Positions 6,845-14,920 of a stretch of 64,000 bases of DNA are shown one piece after another. Both the position numbers and the translations under genes were made by a program. Origin of the DNA: Streptococcus sanguinis (lineage in GTDB: Bacteria; Bacillota; Bacilli; Lactobacillales; Streptococcaceae); assembly GCF_900475275.1 (NCBI RefSeq), contig NZ_LS483364.1, forward strand, positions 124,001 through 188,000, read 5' to 3'. Position 1 is the stretch's first letter, and each line of letters starts with the position of its first letter. The notes beneath the pieces were generated by a model. The model had not been told where the DNA came from. It ran no database searches and saw nothing but the letters and a program-made list of their open reading frames with translations.

Positions 6845-7417
6845 ATGAAGAAAATTTTAGTAGGACTGGGATTGAGTGTAGCACTGTTAGCAGGCTGTGG
6901 ACATAAAAAGACAGAGACGAATTCGAATGCGGCTGACAAGAAAGAAATCAGCAATAATCTGCCTATCATTGATAATGCCAAGCAGCAGGAAATGATTACT
7001 CGGACGCTTGTTTTTCCAAAGGATGAACGAGGAAACCAGCAGAGCCAGACAGTGACTTATCAGGGAGAGCATTTCAAACGCTTGGTCGTTGAAAGGTTGA
7101 CTGCGACTGATGATGAGATGAAAGAAGCCATCAAGCAAATGGGGCTGGAGGAAGCGCAGAAGTCGCTCAATGAGTCACTGGAGCAGGATGCAGACTATGT
7201 GCAGGCTCGTGGACTTCAAGGCTTCAGCGGTTCAGTGACAATTTTGAATGAGAACGAACTGAAAATGACTTCTACCTATGACTTTGAGAGTTTGGATATT
7301 GAAAAAGCAGCGTCTATGCCTTATTTTCAAAATCTCAAGCTCAAAGAAATGATCAAGCTGACGCCAGAAGAATATATCAACAATCTCCTGATGAATGGAG
7401 CAGAAGAGCAGAAATAA
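6845..7417 (+). CDS. DUF1307-family lipoprotein (copy 1)
   Basis: 190 aa lipoprotein. The signal peptide MKKILVGLGLSVALLAGCGHKK carries a lipobox (LLAGC) with the lipidated Cys at residue 19, so it is membrane-anchored outside the cell. The body (SQTVTYQGEHFKRLVVE, the ATDDEMKEAIKQMG helix, TSTYDFESLDIEKA, LTPEEYINNLL) has the layout of YehR/DUF1307 proteins, whose function is unknown. It has its own SigA promoter and terminator. The next gene is a paralogue sharing the order basic lipobox – Ser/Asn linker – VTYxG – DIK/DIE block – LTPEE. The pair probably arose by tandem duplication followed by considerable divergence. Confidence 0.85.
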   Translation: MKKILVGLGLSVALLAGCGHKKTETNSNAADKKEISNNLPIIDNAKQQEMITRTLVFPKDERGNQQSQTVTYQGEHFKRLVVERLTATDDEMKEAIKQMGLEEAQKSLNESLEQDADYVQARGLQGFSGSVTILNENELKMTSTYDFESLDIEKAASMPYFQNLKLKEMIKLTPEEYINNLLMNGAEEQK

Positions 7418-7431
7418 GCTGCTCTTTTTTA
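7404..7431 (+). terminator. Terminator overlapping the end of lipoprotein 1
   Basis: AAGAGCAG (7404–7411) and CTGCTCTT (7419–7426) form an 8-bp stem running into TTTTTT; the left arm is inside the coding end. Confidence 0.85.
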
Positions 7432-7461
7432 TTACATTTTAATGACAGAGTGACAATCAGT

Positions 7462-7491
7462 TTGACAGCGCCATTTTTATAATGATATGAT
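7462..7491 (+). promoter_or_regulatory. Promoter of second DUF1307 lipoprotein gene
   Basis: TTGACA (7462–7467), 18-bp spacer, TATGAT (7486–7491). Confidence 0.6.
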
Positions 7492-7522
7492 AAAATCAGT
7501 TCAATATTGAAGGAGATAAGAC

Positions 7523-8065
7523 ATGAGAAAATTAATTGTCTTTTTGCTGGCAGCTTTGGCAATCTTAACAGCCTGCAGTCAGCAGTCAAATAACAGTTCA
7601 TCCTCACAGGGAGGAGCTGGAAAAGGAGATATTGTCACTAAGTCCTATAAAACTGAGAAGCAATTAGAACATGGAAAAGAAACCAGAATCTTAACAGTCA
7701 GCTACAGCGGACAGAAGTATGATAAGGTTATCCTGCATGTCAGCAAGGCTATTCCTGACAACATCAAGGAAGCTCTGTCAAAGCAGGATGTTTCCACTGT
7801 GAAGAAAGAAATGCTGTCTTTGATCGAGGAAGCACTGGGTCTGAAAGAGGCGGTGAATATCACCGGCCTTGACTTGAAAACAGATATGACAGCGGAAGAG
7901 ATTTCTCTGGAGATGACTATCGATCCTGAGAATCTAGACTACAAAGCCGCCAAAAAGCTTCCAAACTACGCGCAGCTATTTGAGCAAATCGAGACCCTGA
8001 GTCCGGAAGAATTGCTTAACAAGTTTAAGGGAAGCGACGGTGTAGAAGTGTCGTCTTCAAATTAG
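7523..8065 (+). CDS. DUF1307-family lipoprotein (copy 2)
   Basis: 180 aa lipoprotein with signal peptide MRKLIVFLLAALAILTACSQ (lipobox LTAC, lipidated Cys18) and a short Ser/Asn/Gly linker. The mature domain follows the same plan as the preceding gene: LTVSYSGQKYDKVILHVS, the SKQDVSTVKKEM helix, GLDLKTDMTAEEISLEMTI, and LSPEELLNKF near the end. Both the YehR/DUF1307 assignment and the paralogy are from this shared pattern. It starts with AAGGAGATAAGAC upstream of ATG, has its own promoter and terminator, and is therefore separately regulated from copy 1. No biochemical role is known to me. Confidence 0.85.
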   Translation: MRKLIVFLLAALAILTACSQQSNNSSSSQGGAGKGDIVTKSYKTEKQLEHGKETRILTVSYSGQKYDKVILHVSKAIPDNIKEALSKQDVSTVKKEMLSLIEEALGLKEAVNITGLDLKTDMTAEEISLEMTIDPENLDYKAAKKLPNYAQLFEQIETLSPEELLNKFKGSDGVEVSSSN

Positions 8066-8074
8066 GAAGTTTCC

Positions 8075-8104
8075 ATCCAGTTCTCTGAAGAGAGCTGGAT
8101 TTTT
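8075..8104 (+). terminator. Terminator of DUF1307 lipoprotein 2
   Basis: ATCCAG-TT-CTCT (8075–8086), GAAG loop, AGAGCTGGAT (8091–8100), then TTTT. Confidence 0.75.
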
Positions 8105-8183
8105 GCTGGATTTCAGAGCCAGACTTCGGATAAATATTAGCTAAAGCTTATTGAAAAATTAGGAGAATTCGGGTGAATTAAAT

Positions 8184-8212
8184 TTGTGAAAAGCCTATAA
8201 TTATGCTATAAT
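8184..8212 (+). promoter_or_regulatory. Promoter of ireB–ruvX operon
   Basis: TTGTGA (8184–8189), 17-bp spacer, extended -10 TGC-TATAAT (8207–8212). Confidence 0.7.
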
Positions 8213-8242
8213 AGGGATATTCTAAAGAAAGAGGGTGTAATT

Positions 8243-8509
8243 GTGGGATTTACAGATGAAACAGTACGTTTTAATCTCGATGATTCAAATAAAAAGGAAA
8301 TTAGCGAGACTTTGACCGATGTCTACAAGTCGCTCAATGAAAAAGGATACAATCCAATCAATCAAATCGTGGGATACGTACTCAGTGGTGATCCTGCGTA
8401 CGTACCTCGCTATAACAACGCCCGCAATCAAATCCGCAAATATGAGCGCGATGAGATTGTTGAGGAGTTGGTTCGTTATTATTTGAAAGGACAAGGCGTC
8501 GATCTCTAA
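8243..8509 (+). CDS. ireB: IreB family regulatory phosphoprotein (UPF0297)
   Basis: 88 aa, started with GTG (AGAGGGTGTAATT upstream). The sequence [20 protein letters not shown] with [20 protein letters not shown] and [20 protein letters not shown] is the well-conserved UPF0297/IreB signature. In enterococci IreB is a substrate of the PASTA kinase IreK and modulates cephalosporin resistance; in streptococci the orthologue is presumed to be a target of StkP-type kinase. The early Thr residues (TDET) are where phosphorylation occurs in the enterococcal protein. Its stop codon overlaps the ruvX start (TAATG), indicating translational coupling. Confidence 0.92.
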   Translation: MGFTDETVRFNLDDSNKKEISETLTDVYKSLNEKGYNPINQIVGYVLSGDPAYVPRYNNARNQIRKYERDEIVEELVRYYLKGQGVDL

Positions 8510-8928
8510 TGAGAATTATGGGATTAGATGTGGGCTCAAAAACGGTTGGGGTTGCCATTAGTGATCCTCTTGGTTTTACGGCTCAAGGACTGGAGATTAT
8601 TCCGATTCATGAAGATAAGGGCGAATTCGGCCTAGAGCGCTTGGGCGAGCTGGTTAAAGAGTATAAGGTTGATAAGTTTGTCATTGGCCTGCCTAAGAAT
8701 ATGAACAATACCAGCGGGCCTCGAGTGGAGGCCAGTCAGGCTTATGGTCAGCGGATTGCTGAGCTGTTTGGTCTGCCGGTTGACTATCAGGATGAGCGCC
8801 TGACGACGGTGGCTGCCGAGCGCATGCTGGTTGAGCAGGCGGATATTAGCCGCAGCAAGCGCAAGAAAGTTATTGATAAGCTAGCCGCACAGCTGATTTT
8901 GCAGAATTATCTGGATCGAAATTTTTAG
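8509..8928 (+). CDS. ruvX: Putative pre-16S rRNA nuclease / Holliday junction resolvase-like RuvX (YqgF)
   Basis: 139 aa, RNase H-like fold. It opens [20 protein letters not shown] with the first catalytic Asp, has [15 protein letters not shown] and [16 protein letters not shown], and ends with [13 protein letters not shown] near the terminal catalytic region. YqgF enzymes process the 5' end of 16S rRNA in E. coli and were earlier described as Holliday junction resolvases. Overlaps ireB by one base and is followed by DUF1292. This three-gene order is conserved in Firmicutes. Confidence 0.93.
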   Translation: MRIMGLDVGSKTVGVAISDPLGFTAQGLEIIPIHEDKGEFGLERLGELVKEYKVDKFVIGLPKNMNNTSGPRVEASQAYGQRIAELFGLPVDYQDERLTTVAAERMLVEQADISRSKRKKVIDKLAAQLILQNYLDRNF

Positions 8929-8952
8929 AAAAGAAATGAAGGAGACACTAGT

Positions 8953-9264
8953 ATGACACATGATCATAACCATGACCACGAGCATGAAGAGCGTGAATTA
9001 ATCACCTTGGTTGACGAGCAGGGGAACGAAACTTTATTTGAAATTCTTTTGACCATTGATGGTAAGGAAGAGTTTGGCAAGAATTATGTTCTTTTGATTC
9101 CGGCTAATGCGGAAGAAGATGAGAACGGTGAGGTAGAGATTCAAGCTTATTCCTTTACTGAAAATGAAGATGGCACAGAAGGTGACCTGCAGCCAATCCC
9201 AGAAGACTCAGATGCTGAATGGGATATGATTGAAGAAGTCTTCAACAGTTTTATGGAGGAGTAA
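8953..9264 (+). CDS. DUF1292 (YrzB-like) acidic protein
   Basis: 103 aa, very acidic. The His-rich start ([16 protein letters not shown]) is followed by [17 protein letters not shown], which is the DUF1292 core, and by repeated Glu/Asp-rich stretches. Function unknown; the gene almost always follows ruvX in Firmicutes. ATG at 8953 is preceded by GAAGGAGACACTAGT. The His-rich N-terminus could bind metal, but this is speculation. It ends the ireB–ruvX operon; the next strong hairpin lies at 9384. Confidence 0.88.
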   Translation: MTHDHNHDHEHEERELITLVDEQGNETLFEILLTIDGKEEFGKNYVLLIPANAEEDENGEVEIQAYSFTENEDGTEGDLQPIPEDSDAEWDMIEEVFNSFMEE

Positions 9265-9383
9265 GACTGATCTAGCCTCGTTTCCAGAAATGGACAAGTG
9301 TGGGCGAAAAGCTAGCTAAAATTGACAGATGAAGGAAGTAGCTAAGAATTGGCTATTTTCTATCTCGTATCATAAACATTAGA

Positions 9384-9436
9384 AAGAGGAGCGAGTTGCA
9401 ATTCAGATTTGAGTTCTGCTTCGCTGCTCTTTTTTA
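9384..9436 (+). terminator. Terminator/attenuator hairpin just before folC
   Basis: AAGAG-G-AGCGAG (9384–9395) pairs with the arm ending CTTCGCTGCTCTT (with one mismatch), followed by TTTTTTAG. It ends about 10 bp before the folC ATG. The 9265–9383 stretch upstream contains nothing else I can identify. Confidence 0.6.
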
Positions 9437-9445
9437 GGTAAAAAA

Positions 9446-10678
9446 ATGAATGAAATTGAAGAATGGCTGAATAGCCGAATTGGTCTAAACTTTCGTTCGG
9501 GTCTAGGGCGGATGCAGCAGGCTGTAGCTCTTTTGGGAAATCCTGAGCAGAGTTTTCCAACGATTCATGTAACTGGTACAAATGGCAAAGGCTCTACTAT
9601 TGCTTTCATGCGTCAGCTGTTTGCGGGGCATGGTCGCAAGACAGGGAGTTTTACCTCGCCTCATATGATTAGTATTCACGATCGGATTTGTATTAACGGT
9701 CAACCGATTGCTCCAGCTGATTTTATCCGTCTGGGTCAAGCGGTGCAAAAGATGGAGCAAGAACTGCTCAAAAGTCATGACCAGCTGTCCTATTTTGAAA
9801 TTCTGACCTTGATTGCCTTTCTCTATTTCAAGGAGCAGGAAGTGGACATAGCCCTGATTGAGGTGGGAATCGGCGGACTCTTAGACACGACTAATGTCAT
9901 TACGGGAGATATTGCGGTCATCAGTTCTGTGGGCTTGGACCATCAGGAGACTCTGGGAAGGAGCTTGACGGCGATAGCAGATCAAAAGGCAGGGATTTTC
10001 AAGCCGGGGCGGCCAGCGGTCATCGGGCCGCTGCCAGAAGAGGCACGATTGGTTTGTGAGCAGCGAGCTCAGGAGCTAGGAATAGAACTCTATCAGCATG
10101 GTCGCGATTTTTCTCTGACGAATCAGACTTTTTCTAATTCTACTATGGCCCTATCCAATCTTGAACTGGGACTCAAGGGAGCCTATCAGGAGGAAAATGC
10201 AGCGCTGGCTCTGCAGGCTTTCCTACTCTTCATGCAGCAGCAAGACTGGGAAATAGATTCTGCTAAGATTCGGACGGCCTTGCAGGAGACTCGATGGGCA
10301 GGGCGTTTGGAAGAAGTCAGTCCAGGTATTTATCTTGATGGGGCCCATAATCTGCCTGCACTGGAAAGGTTAGTGGAGTTCATCCAGAGCCAGAATGACA
10401 AAGAGTGCCTGCTTCTTTTCGGTGCTCTCAAGCGTAAGGACTATAGCGCTATGCTGTCTTATCTGCGAGAGGCTCTGCCAAATGTTCAGTTGACGGTTAC
10501 TTCCTTTTCTGATGGAGATTCCCTTGGTCAAGCAGAAGCGGAAGGCTTCTTATACATAGAGGATTATAGGCAGCTTATTCAGAACTTTCAGGAGAGAAAA
10601 AACACTAATCAGCTGCTTTTCATTACGGGCTCTCTCTATTTTATTGCGGAAGTCAGAGCTTATTTGACAAGTTTATAA
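9446..10678 (+). CDS. folC: Folylpolyglutamate synthase / dihydrofolate synthase
   Basis: 410 aa Mur-ligase-type enzyme that adds glutamate to (dihydro)folate in one-carbon metabolism. The ATP loop is HVTGTNGKGSTIAFMRQLF, then GSFTSPHMISIHDRICING (folate-binding region), ALIEVGIGGLLDTTNVI, SSVGLDHQETLG, and the C-terminal WAGRLEEVSPGIYLDGAHN–ALERL block. Translation starts at ATG 9446 with only a weak Shine-Dalgarno (TTTAGGT) directly after a terminator-like hairpin, so expression may depend on read-through. The next gene begins 57 bp later with its own promoter. Confidence 0.93.
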   Translation: MNEIEEWLNSRIGLNFRSGLGRMQQAVALLGNPEQSFPTIHVTGTNGKGSTIAFMRQLFAGHGRKTGSFTSPHMISIHDRICINGQPIAPADFIRLGQAVQKMEQELLKSHDQLSYFEILTLIAFLYFKEQEVDIALIEVGIGGLLDTTNVITGDIAVISSVGLDHQETLGRSLTAIADQKAGIFKPGRPAVIGPLPEEARLVCEQRAQELGIELYQHGRDFSLTNQTFSNSTMALSNLELGLKGAYQEENAALALQAFLLFMQQQDWEIDSAKIRTALQETRWAGRLEEVSPGIYLDGAHNLPALERLVEFIQSQNDKECLLLFGALKRKDYSAMLSYLREALPNVQLTVTSFSDGDSLGQAEAEGFLYIEDYRQLIQNFQERKNTNQLLFITGSLYFIAEVRAYLTSL

Positions 10679-10679
10679 A

Positions 10680-10709
10680 TTGACCGCCAGAGTCCTGCTT
10701 TGGTACAAT
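10680..10709 (+). promoter_or_regulatory. Promoter of Ser-rich lipoprotein gene
   Basis: TTGACC (10680–10685), 18-bp spacer, TGG-TACAAT (10704–10709). Confidence 0.65.
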
Positions 10710-10735
10710 AAAGACAGAAGAAAAAGGAGAATACT

Positions 10736-11215
10736 ATGGCAATTTCTAAAAAGTTAATATTTTTAGGTCTAACTGCTGCGGCTGTTTTGGCCTTGGCAGC
10801 TTGCGGCTCTAATCAGAACCAGACGGCACCTTCCTCTCAGTCTCAGTCAGTCGCTTCCAGCAAGACAGCAGAGTCTTCGTCGGTAGCTAGCACGTCAAGT
10901 GCGGCCAATAACAGCTCATCTGCTTCAGCGTCTTCTTCCGAGCAAGCAGCCAATGGTGAGCTGGATGGCAGCTACCAGACAAGTCATGAAGGCGATCAGC
11001 TGACCTTGCAGATTTCGGGCACTACTGGCCAGCTAACCAAGGTCGAAGCGGATGGTGATCAGGAAATTGAACAGGTTCAGATTGATGCTACCAACCAGAC
11101 TATGGTCATTGGAGATGATGTCAAGCGCTATCGCATTGAGGGCAATCAGCTGACAATTGAGGATCTTTCCCAAGAGCCTTATGATGATGACACACTGGTC
11201 TTTACGAAACAATGA
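10736..11215 (+). CDS. Ser-rich lipoprotein of unknown function
   Basis: 159 aa. The signal peptide MAISKKLIFLGLTAAAVLAL ends in lipobox LAAC with lipidated Cys23. Residues about 25–75 are a low-complexity Ser/Ala/Gln linker, followed by a small beta-rich domain: NGELDGSYQTSHEGDQLTLQ, TKVEADGDQEIEQV and EGNQLTIEDLS. The combination 'lipobox – Ser-rich spacer – short globular domain' is common in streptococcal surface lipoproteins. The corresponding locus in pneumococcus, as I remember it, also has a lipoprotein between folC and cls. It has its own promoter and a good terminator. Function unknown. Confidence 0.85.
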   Translation: MAISKKLIFLGLTAAAVLALAACGSNQNQTAPSSQSQSVASSKTAESSSVASTSSAANNSSSASASSSEQAANGELDGSYQTSHEGDQLTLQISGTTGQLTKVEADGDQEIEQVQIDATNQTMVIGDDVKRYRIEGNQLTIEDLSQEPYDDDTLVFTKQ

Positions 11216-11218
11216 TGA

Positions 11219-11250
11219 AAGAGCCCTGTCTTGAATAGGGCTTTTCCTTT
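11219..11250 (+). terminator. Lipoprotein terminator
   Basis: AAGAGCCCT (11219–11227) and AGGGCTTTT (11237–11245) pair around a 9-nt loop, then a T-rich tail. Confidence 0.85.
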
Positions 11251-11351
11251 TATCAGTTGTAATCTTGTAGTGAAATTTTGAGGATAGCGGTCTTCAAATA
11301 CTGTTCTTGGTTTTTCATCAGCCAGAAATACGATTTGCATTGATATAAACG

Positions 11352-11380
11352 TTGTTTTAAGGCAGTTTTACTGATATACT
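11352..11380 (+). promoter_or_regulatory. cls promoter
   Basis: TTGTTT (11352–11357), 17-bp spacer, TATACT (11375–11380). Confidence 0.6.
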
Positions 11381-11409
11381 AGAATATATGCAATGAGATA
11401 GGAGAGTGT

Positions 11410-12945
11410 ATGACTTTCAGGAAATTCCGCTTATTAATGTCAAAATACGGTTTCAGCATTATTATTATGCTGCTGGAGCTGGTCTTTGTCTTTGTTGCGT
11501 TTTTCTATTTTAATGAGATTGCACCCAACTGGCTGTCAGTGGTCATGATTGTTTTCCTGTATATTGGGACCATTTTAGCCATTGTCAACCGCAATATGCC
11601 GCCGGAGAGCAAGGTGACCTGGCTCCTGATTGCGGTGGTGCCAATCTTTGGCTTCCTGCTCTATCTGATGTTTGGCGAGCGACGGCTGTCTAAAAAAGAA
11701 ATGATCCAGCTGGAAAATATGGACTCCATGAAATTTCGTGAGGACAACAGCTACGATCTTCGTGTCCAGCTGAAAAAGAAAAACAAGTCAGCCTACGGTA
11801 TTATCAAATCACTGCTGAGTATGGACAATAATGCAGATGTCTATGACGGTACAGCTTCTCGCTATTTTCCCATCGGTGAGGCGATGTTTGAGGCCATGCT
11901 GGCTGATCTGCGGGCTGCTGAGAAATTCATTTTTCTGGAGTTTTATATCATCGATGAAGGACTGATGTGGAACAGTGTTCTGGATATCTTGGTCGAAAAA
12001 GCCTCGCAGGGCGTTGAAGTCAAGCTGCTCTATGATGATATTGGCTGCATGGCTACTTTGCCGGGCGATTATACCCGTAAGCTGCGCAAGATGGGCATCG
12101 AGGCTTATAAGTTTAACAAGGTGATTCCGCGGATGACGGTATCCTATAATAACCGTGACCACCGTAAGATTTTGGTGATTGATGGTCAGGTTGGCTATAC
12201 TGGCGGTATCAATCTGGCTGACGAGTATATCAATCATATTGTTCGTTTTGGACACTGGAAAGATGGCGGTGTACGCTTGGAAGGTCGGGCAGTCAAGGCT
12301 CTGACGCGGCTCTTTCTCATGAACTGGTACATCAACCGCGGGGAAATCACAGACTTTGACAAGTACCATCTGGAAAATAAAGCTGTCGAAGGCAAAGGGC
12401 TTTACATTCCCTACGGCAGCGGGCCTAAGCCTATTTATAAGGGTCAGGTTGGCAAAACGGTCTATCAAAATATCATCAGTCAGGCTACGGACTATGTCTA
12501 CATTACCACGCCTTATCTGATTATTGACTATGACCTGACGGAGGATATTAAGAATGCTGCTATGCGGGGAGTGGATGTCCGCATCGTGACTCCTTTCATT
12601 CCGGACAAGAAGCTGATTCAGATTGTTACCCGCGGAGCCTATCCGGATCTGATGGAAGCAGGGGTTAAGATTTTTGAGTACACGCCAGGGTTTATCCACA
12701 GCAAGAATGTGGTGGCCGATGATGAATTTGCTGTGGTAGGGACGATTAACTTTGACTACCGCAGTCTGGTGCACCATTATGAAAATGCAGTCCTGATGTA
12801 CCATACGGAGAGTATCCCAGCTATCAAGGTAGATTTTGAAGCAATTTTTGAGGCTTCTGAGGAAATTCTTCCTGAAAATCTCGATAGCAGCTGGTATCGT
12901 CGCTTTATCAAAGAAATCATGCAGCTCTTTGCTCCGATGCTATGA
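11410..12945 (+). CDS. cls: Cardiolipin synthase
   Basis: 511 aa. It condenses two phosphatidylglycerol molecules to cardiolipin at the membrane. Two N-terminal membrane segments (about residues 18–55) with the PLDc_N pattern NRNMPPESKVTWLL are followed by two phospholipase-D HKD motifs: HRKILVIDGQVGYTGGINLA and HSKNVVADDEFAVVGTINFD. The length and both intact HxK(x4)D motifs indicate an active enzyme. Start ATG at 11410 follows ATAGGAGAGTGT. The gene is monocistronic, with a promoter and a terminator hairpin. Long open frames on its opposite strand are codon-bias shadows. Confidence 0.95.
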   Translation: MTFRKFRLLMSKYGFSIIIMLLELVFVFVAFFYFNEIAPNWLSVVMIVFLYIGTILAIVNRNMPPESKVTWLLIAVVPIFGFLLYLMFGERRLSKKEMIQLENMDSMKFREDNSYDLRVQLKKKNKSAYGIIKSLLSMDNNADVYDGTASRYFPIGEAMFEAMLADLRAAEKFIFLEFYIIDEGLMWNSVLDILVEKASQGVEVKLLYDDIGCMATLPGDYTRKLRKMGIEAYKFNKVIPRMTVSYNNRDHRKILVIDGQVGYTGGINLADEYINHIVRFGHWKDGGVRLEGRAVKALTRLFLMNWYINRGEITDFDKYHLENKAVEGKGLYIPYGSGPKPIYKGQVGKTVYQNIISQATDYVYITTPYLIIDYDLTEDIKNAAMRGVDVRIVTPFIPDKKLIQIVTRGAYPDLMEAGVKIFEYTPGFIHSKNVVADDEFAVVGTINFDYRSLVHHYENAVLMYHTESIPAIKVDFEAIFEASEEILPENLDSSWYRRFIKEIMQLFAPML

Positions 12946-12985
12946 TGGCAGAGTTGAGCAAGTTATGCAGTTAAATAAAAAGAAG

Positions 12986-13016
12986 ATCTGAGGCAGAGCT
13001 CTGTCTCAGATTTTTT
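12986..13016 (+). terminator. cls terminator
   Basis: ATCTGAG-G-CAGAG pairs with CTCTG-T-CTCAGAT, followed by TTTTTT (13011–13016). Confidence 0.85.
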
Positions 13017-13096
13017 GCTTGTGCTTTTTCTAATCGTGTTGAGATGTGTTCTTGTCATTTTTGCTTTTATGTAGGTACGGATTTTTGCTTTGTTTT

Positions 13097-13104
13097 TACG
13101 AATG
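13097..13104 (+). promoter_or_regulatory. Probable comX box of the small competence-type gene
   Basis: TACGAATG differs from TACGAATA only at the last base. It lies behind a T-rich run and 24 bp before the ATG of the 46-codon ORF. Confidence 0.6.
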
Positions 13105-13128
13105 TAAAAAATAAAGGAATTTTTTAAG

Positions 13129-13269
13129 ATGATGGAGAAAATTTCTAACCAGCCGCTTGCTTATGAAACGAGAGAATACCGCTGTTTTCGGGAATTGGAG
13201 GAGCTGGCTAGAAGCTATAATGCTCAGAAGAAGAGTCAAGAGAAAGCTGACAGGAGGACAGGAATTTGA
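13129..13269 (+). CDS. Small competence-induced protein, Ccs4-like
   Basis: 46-codon ORF, too short for most gene callers. The product is charged and helical: MMEKISNQPLAYETREYRCF, RELEELARSYNAQKKSQEK, then a basic end; no signal or membrane segment. A possible AAAGGA ribosome-binding site lies 10 nt upstream, and a late-competence box stands 24 bp before the start. In S. pneumoniae, as I recall, a small competence-induced gene (ccs4) sits at the same place between cls and nrdD. Synteny plus the box is my basis for calling it a Ccs4-like gene. The 3' end overlaps the -10 region (TATACT at 13270–13275) of the next gene. Function unknown. Confidence 0.6.
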   Translation: MMEKISNQPLAYETREYRCFRELEELARSYNAQKKSQEKADRRTGI

Positions 13270-13307
13270 TATACTAGATGGGACTGATATCAAGGAGAAT
13301 ATTTTAT

Positions 13308-14855
13308 ATGCATGATACAACGGAAGAAAAAGTTTTAGAGGTTTCAGAGGAGCAGCTGACTAGGGCTGAAAGGTCTGAGCAAAAAATTACCAAGCCAGAG
13401 CCGACGCCCTATTTTTTGACGCTCTTGTGCAGTTTGGCTATCAGCCTGCTGAGTGTGGTTAATCCTTTTTTGACCAATCTAGCAACGAATTTACAAAGCC
13501 AGAACCTCTATGCCGGCTGGGCCATGACTCAGGGGCAGGTGCCTTATTCGCAAATATATGGGACTAGTGGCCTGCTTTACTATCTGATGGCTTGGACCAG
13601 CAGTCTAGCTTTTGGGCAGCTTTTGTGGATGGTCTTTCAGACGCTGGCTCTGTGGCTGGCTGGACTTTTCCTGCACAAGACCTTGGTGCTCTTACAGCCT
13701 AAACAGGATTTATCGCGCAGCCTCCTGCTGCTCTTTTACCTGCTAGTCTTTGCCCTTGGATTTGGTGGCCTTTACTCTAGTATTTTTGTTCTGCCCTTTA
13801 TTTTTTGGAATCTTTCTTTCTTGGTGCGCTATCTGCAGGATTCGATCAAGGATGAAAAGTTCATTCTTTATGGGGCTTTCGGAGCTCTTGCTTTTATGAT
13901 TGATCCGGTTTCCAGCCTAGTCTTCTATTCTTTGACTGGTCTGGTGCTTTTGGTCTACAATATCGTAGCTAAGCGTGTGGCTCGAGGCTTCTATCAGCTT
14001 TTAGCTGGTCTCTTTGGCTTCTCAGTGATTTTTTATCCTATCGGCTACTTTACTGTTGCCAATCAAACCTTTGGCCAAGCCATTAGTCAGGTGACCTATG
14101 CTTGGGATTCCATCAGCTTGGTTGGCAGTCATAGTATTTCTAATCTGATTTATTATGGCTTGTTGACTCTTGGTTTGGGTTTTATCTCTGCTTTGGGTGC
14201 CAATCTCTTTTCAAGAGAAAAGGGGCAAGCAACCAGCCTGCGCGTCTTGCGCTTTATCGGTCTGCTAGGGCTCTTCATTACTGTCTTTGCAGCTTTTATC
14301 CTGCCAGATCAAGGCAGTTATCAACTGCTTCCGGCTCTGCCTTTTGCCATGATTCTTTTTGCTTTGTGGTTCAATAAAGGCAAGCAGCAGGCACCGGGGC
14401 GTCACCGCAGGGATCGCCGTCGCCCTACGATGTGGACTTCTTATCTTTCAGGCCAGTTCTTTCTGCCACTCTTAGCCATCTTTTATCTGATTGGTTATCC
14501 TTTGGTGAATGAGTATATCCTTTCCAGCGGTGTCTCTGCTGAAAGAAGTAAAGCGGCTCAGTATATTAAGGAAAAGACCAAGGATGGGGATACTATCTAT
14601 GCCTGGGACACCTCGGCTAGTCTGTATCAAAAGAGCGGCCGCCTATCAGCTGTTTCTCTCTTGTCTCCAACTTTGTATGTGGGAACGGCTGAAAATCGTT
14701 TGGGTCTTCAGAATGGACTTGAAAACAGCCAGCCCAAGTATATTTTGGTCAACAATGATGTCAAACTGCTGTCGGATGCGAAACAGCTAATTTCCAAAAA
14801 TTATAAGGAATCTGACCTCAAACTCGACCATTTCAAGCTTTATCAACTTAAGTAG
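13308..14855 (+). CDS. Polytopic membrane protein, GT-C glycosyltransferase-like
   Basis: 515 aa from ATG 13308, chosen for the AAGGAG 10 nt upstream; an in-frame ATG at 13278 has no such site and overlaps the promoter. The N-terminal 45 residues are charged and cytoplasmic, followed by about 10–11 hydrophobic segments, a short basic loop (GRHRRDRRRP) and a C-terminal extracytoplasmic domain of about 110 residues (KAAQYIKEKTKDGDTIYAWD, YILVNNDVKLLSD). The pattern of membrane segments, the early loop NLATNLQSQNLYAGWAMTQ, and the terminal soluble domain recall Dol-P-Man/ArnT-type (GT39-like) transferases. No catalytic acidic motif stands out, so substrate and activity are unknown. Confidence 0.75.
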   Translation: MHDTTEEKVLEVSEEQLTRAERSEQKITKPEPTPYFLTLLCSLAISLLSVVNPFLTNLATNLQSQNLYAGWAMTQGQVPYSQIYGTSGLLYYLMAWTSSLAFGQLLWMVFQTLALWLAGLFLHKTLVLLQPKQDLSRSLLLLFYLLVFALGFGGLYSSIFVLPFIFWNLSFLVRYLQDSIKDEKFILYGAFGALAFMIDPVSSLVFYSLTGLVLLVYNIVAKRVARGFYQLLAGLFGFSVIFYPIGYFTVANQTFGQAISQVTYAWDSISLVGSHSISNLIYYGLLTLGLGFISALGANLFSREKGQATSLRVLRFIGLLGLFITVFAAFILPDQGSYQLLPALPFAMILFALWFNKGKQQAPGRHRRDRRRPTMWTSYLSGQFFLPLLAIFYLIGYPLVNEYILSSGVSAERSKAAQYIKEKTKDGDTIYAWDTSASLYQKSGRLSAVSLLSPTLYVGTAENRLGLQNGLENSQPKYILVNNDVKLLSDAKQLISKNYKESDLKLDHFKLYQLK

Positions 14856-14857
14856 TA

Positions 14858-14920
14858 AAAAATCAATATGTTGTGTATAAAAAGAAAAAATAACTTTTTT
14901 GCCACAACATATTGATTTTT
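14858..14920. promoter_or_regulatory. Paired NrdR-type boxes / inverted repeat upstream of nrdD
   Basis: An 18-bp perfect inverted repeat: AAAAATCAATATGTTGTG (14858–14875) and CACAACATATTGATTTTT (14903–14920). Each arm resembles an NrdR box (ACA-x-x-ATAT-x-x-TGT type). The second arm overlaps the -35 TTGATT (14912–14917) of the -10 TGC-TATAAT (14934–14939), so binding would repress. The same repeat could also fold as a terminator for the upstream gene. Confidence 0.65.

Noticed and set aside
11809..12804. Long 331-codon ORF on the minus strand
   Set aside because: Lies wholly antisense to cls, with no ribosome-binding site or recognisable domain; a shadow of codon bias.
3738..13104. CRISPR arrays, IS elements or prophage genes
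   Set aside because: Looked for regular spaced repeats, transposase or integrase motifs here and in the rest of the window; none seen.
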